In this document: positions 16,885 through 24,086 of the stretch, piece after piece
Layout of the letters: each line of letters begins with the position of its first letter
How positions within the stretch are numbered: position 1 is the stretch's first letter
Assembly: GCA_016786585.1 (NCBI GenBank)
Contig: JAEUUI010000030.1
Span: 434,001 to 498,000, forward strand
Length of the DNA: 64,000 bases
Source of the DNA: Cyclobacteriaceae bacterium
Lineage (GTDB): Bacteria; Bacteroidota; Bacteroidia; Cytophagales; Cyclobacteriaceae
Reading direction: 5' to 3'
The notes under the pieces: generated by a model
Databases searched by the model: none
Told to the model about the DNA's origin: nothing
The model's input: only the letters and a program-made list of their open reading frames with translations
Translations under genes and position numbers: made by a program

Positions 16885-17280
16885 ATGACGACCACTGTTG
16901 AAATAATAAAAGTTAACGAGACAGACAGACACGAAAGTACCGTGACAATTGACATCAACGGACGACAATACGATGCATTCTACTGGGGCGACAATTTCAA
17001 ACCTGGGGAAAAAGTTAAAGTAACGCTAACTCAGTTAGAATATCCCTTGACATGGGAGGCAATTTTTCACGAGAACAAAGGACGGGAGATAAAAATTGAA
17101 AAATCAAATCAAGGTAACTGGAGATATCATTGCTACGGGATAATTAAATCAATAAAGCCAATTATAGCAGACTTTGGTGACCTGCAATTGGACTTAGGCG
17201 ACTGGACAAATGACGAGAAGGTGGTTGGCGAGCATATTTACTGGACAATCGACAGACTTGATATTCAAAGAGCGGAGTAG
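16885..17280 (+). CDS. Hypothetical protein of the A+T-rich island
   Basis: The 131-residue product is soluble, with no signal peptide or membrane segment. Alternating strands (STVTIDINGRQYDAFYWGD, EKVKVTLTQLEY, IYWTIDRLDIQ) suggest a beta-barrel or OB-like fold, but no known family was recognised. Asp is mostly encoded by GAC although the gene is A+T-rich, a bias shared with its neighbours in the island and unlike the rest of the window. The start follows the boundary core AAGTTGTGGG by 20 bases and sits in GGACAATG. Confidence 0.65.
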   Translation: MTTTVEIIKVNETDRHESTVTIDINGRQYDAFYWGDNFKPGEKVKVTLTQLEYPLTWEAIFHENKGREIKIEKSNQGNWRYHCYGIIKSIKPIIADFGDLQLDLGDWTNDEKVVGEHIYWTIDRLDIQRAE

Positions 17281-17429
17281 AAAAACTACCCAGAACAACA
17301 CATTTGCGTTATGCCTAGGTCGACTGGTTAAATTTTAAATTACAATGTTTGGTTTCGTGGAACAGGACACAGCTTCGAAACGGCACCCCTGTAGAATACA
17401 AACGTTAGCCAGCATTATTCAGAAGGACA

Positions 17430-17750
17430 ATGACAGACAGACAAGAGGTTTTGAAAAGAATGAAAAGGATCGAAAACTATTTCCAACGGAACTCCTTTGA
17501 CAATGCACTTTTCCAGCCAGAGTTTTTGTGCGCAAAAACAATAAGAGAAAGAATTGAAACGATCGGACATTTGACAGCAAGAGACGCTGAAGACCTTCTT
17601 AAAATATATAACGAAACAAACTCTGGACAGCACTATGATGGGTCCGGTTGGTTCGACTACCAGCTCCACTTAAGAATTCTGTTCAAAATTGACAATTTGA
17701 AAGCCGAGGTTGACTTTACAACAGGACGGATTAGTATAAACGCTGGCTAA
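17430..17750 (+). CDS. Hypothetical protein of the A+T-rich island
   Basis: The 106-residue soluble protein begins with a charged helical part (EVLKRMKRIENYFQR) and has a C-terminal part rich in aromatic residues (GSGWFDYQLHLRILFKID). No domain family was recognised. The start codon sits in GGACAATG, 23 bases after the boundary core AACGTTAGCC. A second core-like word (GCGTTATGCC, 17307-17316) lies in the 149-base spacer before it, as if a cassette had been lost or shortened between the two. Confidence 0.6.
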   Translation: MTDRQEVLKRMKRIENYFQRNSFDNALFQPEFLCAKTIRERIETIGHLTARDAEDLLKIYNETNSGQHYDGSGWFDYQLHLRILFKIDNLKAEVDFTTGRISINAG

Positions 17751-17788
17751 AAAAAGTATGTCCCAGTTTGGTTAACAAACAACTTTTA

Positions 17789-17884
17789 ATGACAAGGAGT
17801 TTCATTTTAATATTCTCACTTATTGCCCTTCTAGGTTTAGCGCAAAATGCTATTCCGACAAAGTCAGAGGTGTGGCCTATTTAA
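17789..17884 (+). pseudogene. 31-codon signal-peptide remnant
   Basis: An ATG at 17789 opens MTRSFILIFSLIALLGLAQN, a good signal peptide with a plausible cleavage site. The frame stops after only eleven more codons. No mature domain follows in any frame before the next boundary core at 18004. It reads as the 5' end of a secreted protein gene whose remainder has been deleted. A genuine tiny secreted peptide is a less likely alternative. Confidence 0.4.
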
Positions 17885-18025
17885 AGATTGTTTCACAGAA
17901 ATTGGCGGTTCAGTGCTTTAAATAAGATTTATTTTTCAAATAAAGTTCAATGGTATATTTGAAGAGTCGTACCAGAAGTCGCCAACTGCTGGTAACTGCA
18001 ACCGTTGCGGCATTTTATCGGACAA

Positions 18026-18649
18026 ATGAAACATCTTTCGACTATCTTGATTATTTTACTTCTTATCCTATCTTTTTCCTGTGGACAAACAAGCGACAAA
18101 GCCATCTTCCAAGAACAAACCTTGGTGACAGGTGACACAGTAACCATTGACTGTGACTCAATCTTTAGGGAAGCTGGATACTTTGTCAGACTGGTTTCAT
18201 TCGACAGTCTGCCGGACAAGGAACACAACGCGATTCTTACCTTTGGACGGAAAACTAAAGGCAGGCTAGAGCAGATTTACCTTGACACATTGTATTCCAA
18301 AGTTGGACAAATAGAATTCGCTGATTACAACAAGGACAATATCAAAGACCTGTTGGTTCAAAATATTTCAGACGTAAGAAGCAATTGGACTTACAATTTA
18401 TTCTTGACTGACTTTCAAGGCAGGACTCTAAAGAAAGTAAAAGGGTTTCAAGAAATTAAAAACCCAAGACTGAATAAGGACTTAGGAATAATTGAAAGTC
18501 ACGTTAACTCTGGGATAAATTACATTGAGTTCTACAAACTCGTAAGCAACGACTCAGTTTATAAGTACAATATTTTAGTTTATGATAGCCTTGACGAGAA
18601 AAGTGAAAAAAATTACAAACAAGCACTTGAGAAAATAACGCGGAGATAA
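18026..18649 (+). CDS. Lipoprotein with a VCBS/FG-GAP-like calcium-binding stretch
   Basis: The ATG at 18026, 19 bases after the core ACCGTTGCGG, gives 207 residues with a lipoprotein signal (MKHLSTILIILLLILSFSCG, lipid-bearing Cys at residue 19). An upstream in-frame start would add a polar extension before the signal, so it was rejected. The mature part has DYNKDNIKDLLV, the Asp/Asn ladder of FG-GAP or VCBS-type repeats, within beta strands. It should be anchored in a membrane facing the periplasm. Function is unknown. It belongs to the A+T-rich island and shares its GAC-heavy codon choice. Confidence 0.7.
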   Translation: MKHLSTILIILLLILSFSCGQTSDKAIFQEQTLVTGDTVTIDCDSIFREAGYFVRLVSFDSLPDKEHNAILTFGRKTKGRLEQIYLDTLYSKVGQIEFADYNKDNIKDLLVQNISDVRSNWTYNLFLTDFQGRTLKKVKGFQEIKNPRLNKDLGIIESHVNSGINYIEFYKLVSNDSVYKYNILVYDSLDEKSEKNYKQALEKITRR

Positions 18650-18703
18650 AACGACAAACAACAAAATCTATAATTCATTTGATATCTTTTGATTACTTTT
18701 ATT

Positions 18704-18757
18704 TTGGTAAAGCAAAAGCCTTATAGCCAAACGTTGTCTGCCATTTTTATTGACGAC
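18704..18757 (+). repeat. Boundary repeat, copy 2
   Basis: This stretch begins TTGGTAAAGCAAAAGCC and continues TTATAGCCAAACGTTGTCTG up to the next ATG. It matches the copy at 16833-16884 closely, although the genes on either side are unrelated. Confidence 0.6.
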
Positions 18758-19372
18758 ATGAGTACAATTAAGACTATAATCATCATCCTACTGACATCAT
18801 TGACTGCTTGGGGGCAAACGACCAGGTGGGCGGACTTTGAGAAAGCCTGGGACAATTATTTAATTAAACCAACGCACGATAATTCAGTAAAAGCGTACAA
18901 CTTACTTCCCAACAAGGTAATGGGGAGTGATTATCCAGACGGCGGACAAACGGGGCGCATATTTTCAAAAATTTACCAACTGGACAAGTTGGTTCAACAA
19001 GGCAACAGAGACGCACTTAGACTAGCATTCAGATTATTCACAATCGCGGACGGTGAATATGCTGAAGGTCTACAAATTGAGATTGGGAAACTTATTAACT
19101 CGAACCCAAGACTATTTCTTCAAGAACTGAAAAACCACAGACGCTTAATTGTGAGCATTGATGGAGTCGTTGGCAACTTAGGCCCGGACTATGTTGAGGA
19201 ATTAGAACTTAATAAAAAGGAGACAGAGAAAAGAATTAAATCATTAAAACAGGTTGTCGACAAAGATTTAATCGAAACCCGTGACAAGTGTTTGACTGAG
19301 TTAGACCGACAACTGAAAAAAGGAGAATTAGAAACACGGCAGCAAATAGCAGCTATTTGCAATGGCGGGTGA
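18758..19372 (+). CDS. Secreted hypothetical protein of the A+T-rich island
   Basis: The ATG at 18758 gives 204 residues that begin with a signal peptide (STIKTIIIILLTSLTAWGQ). A longer in-frame start lies inside the boundary repeat and was rejected. The mature protein is largely alpha-helical and charged (KKETEKRIKSLKQVVDKDL near the C-terminus). The middle part (DALRLAFRLFTIADGEYAEG) resembles a helical-repeat surface. No family was recognised. It is probably periplasmic. Confidence 0.65.
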   Translation: MSTIKTIIIILLTSLTAWGQTTRWADFEKAWDNYLIKPTHDNSVKAYNLLPNKVMGSDYPDGGQTGRIFSKIYQLDKLVQQGNRDALRLAFRLFTIADGEYAEGLQIEIGKLINSNPRLFLQELKNHRRLIVSIDGVVGNLGPDYVEELELNKKETEKRIKSLKQVVDKDLIETRDKCLTELDRQLKKGELETRQQIAAICNGG

Positions 19373-19484
19373 AGTATAAGTAAAGTTTTATTTCGATACT
19401 ACGGTTGGTCACAGTGGACAGTTTCGGAGTAGTTGCAAGGTCAAATACATATACGTTGTGTATAATGACCGCTGGATAAGATAT

Positions 19485-19892
19485 ATGACATTTATAGTAA
19501 CCATATTGACCCTTTTGGCTTCGTGGATAGTGTACTTGCAACTTAAAAGTAAAATTCAAAACGGACGAGCCATTGGACAACGAGTTGTTCTCAAGTATGC
19601 CGACCAGAATACCACAATTGAAAATCAGTTACCGAGAACTGGTCTGATTAAACGAAAAATAGCAATCGGAAAAACGGAGAACAATTTTCTCATCAAACTC
19701 GACCAACCGATTAACTATGACAATAACGACTTTGACGAAATTATAGTTAAACATAGGCACGTTGGACGTTATATCGGCTCGAAAAGTGAGATTAATGTTC
19801 ATTTATTACTTCCAAAAGTTGAGCTGATAAAAGACACTTACCAAGTTGACAACTTTAGTCATGTAGCTTGGTTGACATTGAAGCCCGAGTAA
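19485..19892 (+). CDS. Membrane-anchored hypothetical protein of the A+T-rich island
   Basis: The ATG at 19485 gives 135 residues with one N-terminal membrane segment (MTFIVTILTLLASWIVYLQL). This is followed by an exported beta-rich domain (GQRVVLKYADQN, NNFLIKLDQPINYDNNDFDE, INVHLLLPKVEL). A GTG at 19458, directly after the core TACGTT, would add nine residues and cannot be excluded. No family was recognised. The gene is in line with the other island members. Confidence 0.6.
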   Translation: MTFIVTILTLLASWIVYLQLKSKIQNGRAIGQRVVLKYADQNTTIENQLPRTGLIKRKIAIGKTENNFLIKLDQPINYDNNDFDEIIVKHRHVGRYIGSKSEINVHLLLPKVELIKDTYQVDNFSHVAWLTLKPE

Positions 19893-19900
19893 TCCCAACT

Positions 19901-19950
19901 CTACCGCAAGTTTAGCGAAGCGCAACATGTGTGCAACTGAAGTAACCTGG
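19901..19950. repeat. 50-bp repeat, copy 1
   Basis: CCGCAAGTTTAGCG, GCAACATG and GTGCAAC(T)GAA(G)TAACC occur directly after a gene stop. They recur in the same order at 20499-20549. The inner part contains short inverted GCAAC/GTTGC-type words. Confidence 0.6.
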
Positions 19951-20006
19951 CTTTCACACCCAACAGCATGTTAAACAGAAGGAGCTTGGAAGAACCAGCT
20001 TAACGA

Positions 20007-20477
20007 ATGGAAAAATATCAGCACATGGTTCATCACCAGAAAATATTTAAAGAGATAAGCGACTTACTGTCAAAACATGTTGCTGTTAAACTAGATGAAG
20101 TTGACTACGGCACCCAATTAACCATCGATGAAACAGAAATTTGGCTTGACTGTGATCCACACGAATTGACTATTGGTTATGGGTTAGTTCACCATCACTA
20201 TAACCCGAATCATAACGACCTAAAAAAAGCAATAGAACAACTCATTAATGTGTTGACAAGGAGAAAAAGAATTACGACATACCATAAAGGAAACAGAATT
20301 TTCAAACGTAAAACCGAAATAGAAGTACAAAACGGCAAATTCGAACACTTCGGCACGGCCATGACATGGGCGTTTCCCTTCTGGAGACGCACTACTAAAA
20401 CGATTCAGTTTCACGAACCGCTGATCGACTTCATCAAAATTGAAAATGAAATTCAGGCCATTTACAGATTAATGTAA
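20007..20477 (+). CDS. Hypothetical protein at the end of the A+T-rich island
   Basis: The 156-residue soluble protein begins with helices (HHQKIFKEISDLLSKHV), then strands and a His-rich turn (GLVHHHYNPNHNDLKK), then a basic region (RRKRITTYHKGNRIFKRK). It ends with a tryptophan-containing stretch (TAMTWAFPFWRRTTK). The two flanking copies of a 50-bp repeat (19901 and 20499) bracket this gene as a unit of about 600 bases. No AACGTT core precedes it. No family was recognised; the size and context recall orphan immunity or effector-like genes, but that is only an impression. Confidence 0.6.
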   Translation: MEKYQHMVHHQKIFKEISDLLSKHVAVKLDEVDYGTQLTIDETEIWLDCDPHELTIGYGLVHHHYNPNHNDLKKAIEQLINVLTRRKRITTYHKGNRIFKRKTEIEVQNGKFEHFGTAMTWAFPFWRRTTKTIQFHEPLIDFIKIENEIQAIYRLM

Positions 20478-20498
20478 TCAGATTGCCTGCCCGAAACC

Positions 20499-20549
20499 TC
20501 CCGCAAGTTTAGCGCAGCGTGCATGTTGTGCAACGAAATAACCCTGCCG
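20499..20549. repeat. 50-bp repeat, copy 2
   Basis: This is the second copy of the element at 19901-19950, with CCGCAAGTTTAGCG, GCATGTTGTGCAACGAA and ATAACCCTGCC. It too lies directly after a gene stop. The 160 bases after it hold a short stop-bounded frame (FDIKPVFREFLPKG, 20576-20671) that may be the tail of a decayed gene. Confidence 0.6.
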
Positions 20550-20713
20550 GCAGACTTCAACCGGGAGACCACTAGTTCGACATCAAGCCCGTGTTCCGCG
20601 AGTTTCTGCCCAAAGGGCAAATCCGCCAACCAGGGTGGGTGGCCGACCTGATGAAATACTTCTGGACGTAATTCAATTCCAACACTGCAAACAGAATAAC
20701 AGTAAACTTCAGG

Positions 20714-21301
20714 CAAATAGAGCTGCCTGAAAAAGACTTAGAGCTTCCCCGAAAAGACTTAGAGCAATCCCGGGAAGACTTAGAGCAATCCTGAGTAGAC
20801 TTAGAGCTATCCCGAAAAGACTTAGAGCAATTCCGAGTAGACTTAGAGCAATCCCGGGAAGACTTAGAGCAATCCCGGGAAGACTTAGAGCAATCCCGGG
20901 AAGACTTAGAGCAATCCTGAGTAGACTTAAAGCTATCCCGGGTAGACTTAGAGCAATCCCGGGAAGACTTAGAGCAATCCCGGGAAGACTTAGAGCAATC
21001 CCGAAAAGACTTAGAGCAATTCCGAAAGGAATTAGAGCTTCCCGAAGAAGAAATAGCGCTACCGCGAGAATACTTAGAGCGTTGTCGCGGAGACTTAGAG
21101 CGTTGTCCCGGAGAATTAGAGCGTTGTTGCGGAGAATTAGAGCGTTGTCTCAGAGAATTAGAGCGTTGTCACGGAGACTTAGAGCATTGTCGCAGAGAAT
21201 TAGAGCGTTGTCGCGGAGACTTAGAGCGTTGTCGCAGAGACTTAGAGCATTGTCACAGAGAATTAGAGCGTTGTCACGGAGAATTAGAGCGTTGTCGCAG
21301 A
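20714..21301. repeat. 21-bp minisatellite, 28 copies in perfect register
   Basis: Units start every 21 bases from 20714 with no insertion or deletion anywhere. The left part (units 2-15) has the consensus GACTTAGAGCAATCC plus six bases, often CGGGAA. The right part (units 18-28) has GACTTAGAGCGTTGTCGC or GAATTAGAGCGTTGTCGC plus three bases. Units 16-17 are transitional. In one frame the unit reads as heptads (DLEQSRE, later DLERCRG). That frame is broken by TGA at two units (20777 and 20903) and has no start codon, so it is not a gene as it stands. Confidence 0.95.
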
Positions 21302-21404
21302 GAATGAGCAATACTGCGCCTTCACCCCTCTCTTTGTCGCACCCGCACCCCCTTTAAGTAAGTATTCCTGCCGAGATTCGCGTAAGCGAAAAACAATAAA
21401 AACG

Positions 21405-21959
21405 ATGAGCAGGATAATTGCCAGCATGAACATGAGCCTTGACGGATTTTGCGATCACACCCTCGGGGTCGTAGACGAAGACCTTCATAATCACTACACC
21501 CGCATGATCGAAACCGCAGGCGCACTGCTGTACGGAAGAACCACCTACCAGCTGATGGAAAGCCACTGGCCTGAGCTGGTTAAAAACCCAAGCGGTGAAA
21601 AATCGTCTGACGACTTTGCCATCGCAATCGACAACGTGCATAAGATTCTCTTCTCAACAACCATTAAGCATGTCAGCTGGAGAAATACTACCCTGGCAAC
21701 ACGCAGCCTGAAAGACGAAGTGCTCGCGCTTCGCGACAAGCCGGGCAAAGATGTGTTTGTCGGCAGTCCGAGCCTCATCGCCCAGTTAACCGAACTCCGG
21801 CTGATCGATGAATACCAGCTTTGCATACATCCCGTGGTTGCCGGCAGCGGTTTGGTGCTCTTCAAAAACATTTCCGAGCAAATGATGCTCAAACTTACCC
21901 GAACAAAAACGTTCGGCACCGGTGTAATCCTGCTCAGTTATGAGTCTGTTAAAGATTAA
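21405..21959 (+). CDS. RibD C-terminal/dihydrofolate-reductase-like protein, copy A
   Basis: The 184-residue protein begins with the family signature RIIASMNMSLDGF and has the downstream LLYGRTTYQLM and VFVGSPSLIAQL segments that form the NADPH pocket in the DHFR-like RibD_C family. Members are NADPH-dependent reductases, mostly of unknown substrate, rather than true folate enzymes. It starts about 100 bases after the minisatellite. A second related reductase gene follows after 21 bases, so the two probably form an operon. Confidence 0.85.
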   Translation: MSRIIASMNMSLDGFCDHTLGVVDEDLHNHYTRMIETAGALLYGRTTYQLMESHWPELVKNPSGEKSSDDFAIAIDNVHKILFSTTIKHVSWRNTTLATRSLKDEVLALRDKPGKDVFVGSPSLIAQLTELRLIDEYQLCIHPVVAGSGLVLFKNISEQMMLKLTRTKTFGTGVILLSYESVKD

Positions 21960-21980
21960 GGCAACGTAAACGAAATAACC

Positions 21981-22589
21981 ATGAGAAAAATAATTGTCTT
22001 TTCGATGATCTCGCTCGATGGCGTGATTCAGGGCCCGGGCGGCCCGAAAGAAGATGTATCAAACGGCTTTAAGTATGGCGGCTGGGTAGCCCCGTATTCG
22101 GATGAAGTGTACGACAACGTGGTGAAAAAAGAATTAACACCCGCTGATTACCTCCTCGGCCGCAAAACATTTCAGATCTGGGCGGGGTATTGGCCACAAC
22201 ATGGCGACTTCTGGCCGGGCATTAACGCGGGAATGAAGTATGTGCTATCCAAAAAACTGAAGAAGACTCACAAGCTGATTACCGGCTGGGAAAATTCAAC
22301 CGTTGTCCGCACCGTGGCCGACATTAAAAAGATTAAACAATCGAAAGGTGCCGACCTGCACGTATGGGGAAGCAGCGAATTGATTCATTTGCTGCTGAAG
22401 AACGACCTGGTGGATGAACTTCATTTAAAAATCCACCCGTTGATTTTGGGGAAAGGAAAAAAGCTATTCGACAATGCATCGCTGGCGGCAGCCTATACAC
22501 TAACCGACAGCCTGGTTACTCCTAAAGGCGTTATCATTGCTACATACACACGGGGCGGAAAAGTGAAAACCGGCAACGCGGGAGTCTGA
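21981..22589 (+). CDS. RibD C-terminal/dihydrofolate-reductase-like protein, copy B
   Basis: The 202-residue protein shares the family start (RKIIVFSMISLDGVIQGPGG) and the nucleotide-binding segments YLLGRKTFQIW and LHVWGSSELIHLL, ending with the LHLKIHPLILGKGKKLF strand. It is a distant paralogue of the gene just upstream, 21 bases away, and differs by the GPGGPKED insertion near the N-terminus that is common in one RibD_C subgroup. Substrate unknown. A terminator follows 11 bases after the stop. Confidence 0.87.
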   Translation: MRKIIVFSMISLDGVIQGPGGPKEDVSNGFKYGGWVAPYSDEVYDNVVKKELTPADYLLGRKTFQIWAGYWPQHGDFWPGINAGMKYVLSKKLKKTHKLITGWENSTVVRTVADIKKIKQSKGADLHVWGSSELIHLLLKNDLVDELHLKIHPLILGKGKKLFDNASLAAAYTLTDSLVTPKGVIIATYTRGGKVKTGNAGV

Positions 22590-22600
22590 TCAATAAAAAA

Positions 22601-22622
22601 GCCCCGCTCATCACGGGGCCTT
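22601..22622. terminator. Bidirectional terminator
   Basis: GCCCCG and CGGGGC form a 6-bp stem around a 7-base loop. It has A-rich sequence on the left and CTTTC on the right, and serves the converging reductase and DUF6249-like genes. Confidence 0.75.
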
Positions 22623-22646
22623 TCACCTACGTAAAACTAAACGCTC

Positions 22647-22988
22647 TTAACGTACTTCTTTATTTTTCTTTTCCTCCACCAGGTAAGCGCCACCTAACCC
22701 GAGCCCCCCGAAGATGAACAGCATCGAGAAGTAGCCCGTTTCCTGCATGTTGTAATGAAGGTCCAGGAAATAGCCGAACAAAAAGCCAAGGCCCACACCG
22801 ATACAGAGCAAGGAAACCCGCAGCGGGAACGAAGTATTGCGTTGCTTTTTGGCAAACAAAGTCGGGTCAACACCCTTGTCGATCATCGCCAGGCGCTCAG
22901 AGTTCTCGATCCTGCGTAAATAAACCAGCATTACAAATAAGCCTAACAGGGGGATTGTAATCGCGAAGGCTACTACTACTTCTTGCAT
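22647..22988 (-). CDS. Small membrane protein, probably DUF6249-like
   Basis: The 113-residue product has an N-terminal membrane segment (VVVAFAITIPLLGLFVMLVY). A short cytoplasmic stretch follows (RRIENSERLAMIDKGVDPTLF), then two more hydrophobic segments and a charged tail (VEEKKNKEVR). The short stretch with ERLAMIDKG is the recurring motif of a small Bacteroidota membrane family that I associate with DUF6249; the name is from memory. Function unknown. It reads away from the lipoprotein gene on its right, sharing the same strand with a 66-base gap. Confidence 0.65.
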   Translation of the reverse strand: MQEVVVAFAITIPLLGLFVMLVYLRRIENSERLAMIDKGVDPTLFAKKQRNTSFPLRVSLLCIGVGLGFLFGYFLDLHYNMQETGYFSMLFIFGGLGLGGAYLVEEKKNKEVR

Positions 22989-23054
22989 ATTGTTGTTTTT
23001 AAGTGATTCTGATGCTTTGACGCACCGTCTGTAAACCCGGTTACAAGGGTACGC

Positions 23055-23969
23055 TTATTTTTTTAACAGCCAGCGCACGAGGTTCAGGGTAAACTGCTTG
23101 TTATCATTATCTCCCGAGTTCATCCCGAATTTCTCGTCTTTAAACGTTTGCGCGGTAAGCATGGAAGCCTCCCCAAGTACAACAACCCTGCCCCTTCCCG
23201 CTTTAATCGCCAGACCTTGGCAATTTCCATAAGCCGAAACTGGTGACGCAAAACGGGTATATGTTTTATTACCATCCGTCCAGATACTGTCGGGCAACGC
23301 ATGCAGCGATGCCGGCGAAAGCTTAAGAAGAACAATTGCACTATCCGGAATGCTGAGGCTCTGGCCACGATCAGCAATTACAGTATTCACGGCATCACTG
23401 GCAGAGGAACCCTGCGTAATCTCATTCAGCGCAAGCAAGCCGTTCTCCTTACTAAACACCAGCCGGTCTTTAAACTCTGCATTGCCGGTAAAATAAATCG
23501 TGTCAGACGTTTCGCCATTAAACATGTGCACACCGAATTTTTGCGCGAGGTTTTCGGCCGCCGAACCAAACGGATAATGATCTGCGATCAACAGTAACGA
23601 TCCACCCGCTTCCACCCAGCGTTTTACGGCCTCGCATTCTGCATCCGTAAAGGCGGCCGTCTGCTTATTGTCGTGTTCTCCGCCTTTGGCGTTGGCAATA
23701 ACCAGGAGGTTGTATCCTGCCAGACTTCCTTCCGAAAACAGTTCCGTATTATTCCGGACACTGCAGCCATCGTTGGCTACCAGGTTAACAAAGGGTTTAT
23801 ATGTGCCCGAGGCTTTATGCATGTTATGGTGAGCCTCATCAAGCAGCACGTTGGGTTCACCCTGGAAGGCCGGGGTCTTAACCGACACATCAAAGGCATT
23901 ATCGGCTTGCTGCCGCGGACTACAGGCCAGCAGAACGCAGGTTAGAAAAAACAGGTAACGTCTCATCAT
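23055..23969 (-). CDS. Lipoprotein with a GATase-like/DUF4350-like domain
   Basis: The 304-residue product starts with a lipoprotein signal (YLFFLTCVLLACSP, lipid-bearing Cys at residue 16). The mature domain contains NVLLDEAHHNMHK, YNLLVIANAKGG, WVEAGGSLLLIADH and GRVVVLGEASML. These are the strands and turns of a class I glutamine-amidotransferase-like fold, as in DUF4350-type proteins, but without a clear catalytic Cys. It should sit in the envelope facing the periplasm. Role unknown. It is divergent from the ECF sigma factor gene on its right. Confidence 0.75.
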   Translation of the reverse strand: MMRRYLFFLTCVLLACSPRQQADNAFDVSVKTPAFQGEPNVLLDEAHHNMHKASGTYKPFVNLVANDGCSVRNNTELFSEGSLAGYNLLVIANAKGGEHDNKQTAAFTDAECEAVKRWVEAGGSLLLIADHYPFGSAAENLAQKFGVHMFNGETSDTIYFTGNAEFKDRLVFSKENGLLALNEITQGSSASDAVNTVIADRGQSLSIPDSAIVLLKLSPASLHALPDSIWTDGNKTYTRFASPVSAYGNCQGLAIKAGRGRVVVLGEASMLTAQTFKDEKFGMNSGDNDNKQFTLNLVRWLLKK

Positions 23970-24086
23970 TTCAGGTTTAGCCCGTTAGACGCACGTTTTA
24001 CCCCTTCCGTTACCGGGATCAGGGGGTAAAAAATGATTGACTGAAAGCTGTAACTTGAGTTTCAGGATTTGCGTCCAAGCACCGTC

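Larger units (their letters stand above)
16519..20549 (+). mobile_element. Candidate cassette-like array of small unrelated genes
   Basis: Seven short genes of unrelated sequence (plus one 31-codon remnant) all point the same way. Five of the seven are preceded by a boundary sequence in which GTT of an AACGTT-like core lies 19-35 bases before the ATG, with GACA(A)ATG or similar at the start codon. Cores are at 16537 (AACGTTAGGT), 16862 (AAGTTGTGGG), 17404 (AACGTTAGCC), 18004 (ACCGTTGCGG), 18733 (AACGTTGTCT) and 19455 (TACGTTGTGT); the gene at 19485 follows its core less regularly, and the gene at 20007 has none. The island is visibly A+T-rich next to its neighbours. The cores resemble the GTTRRRY end of integron attC sites, but no integrase is in the window and no full attC fold was shown. 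The array is observed; mobility is inferred. Confidence 0.35.

Noticed and set aside
16764-16958. 64-codon - strand hydrophobic frame in the A+T-rich island
   Set aside because: It runs over the spacer and the start of the next + strand gene, ignores the boundary repeat, and has the composition expected of the complement of A-rich sequence.
17345-17500. Frame starting MFGFVEQDTASKRH that spans the boundary core before 17430
   Set aside because: It overlaps the better gene at 17430 in another frame and has no independent support.
20462-20716. 84-codon - strand frame after the island
   Set aside because: It crosses the 50-bp repeat and the gene end at 20477; a + strand relic frame (20576-20671) fits the region about as well, and neither is convincing as a gene.
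20714-21301. CRISPR array
   Set aside because: Units are contiguous with no unique spacers, so this is a tandem repeat.
21082-21357. Arg/Leu-rich frame (RRLRALSRRIRAL type) across the minisatellite
   Set aside because: It is produced by the 21-bp repeat itself, starts inside the array and runs out into unrelated sequence.
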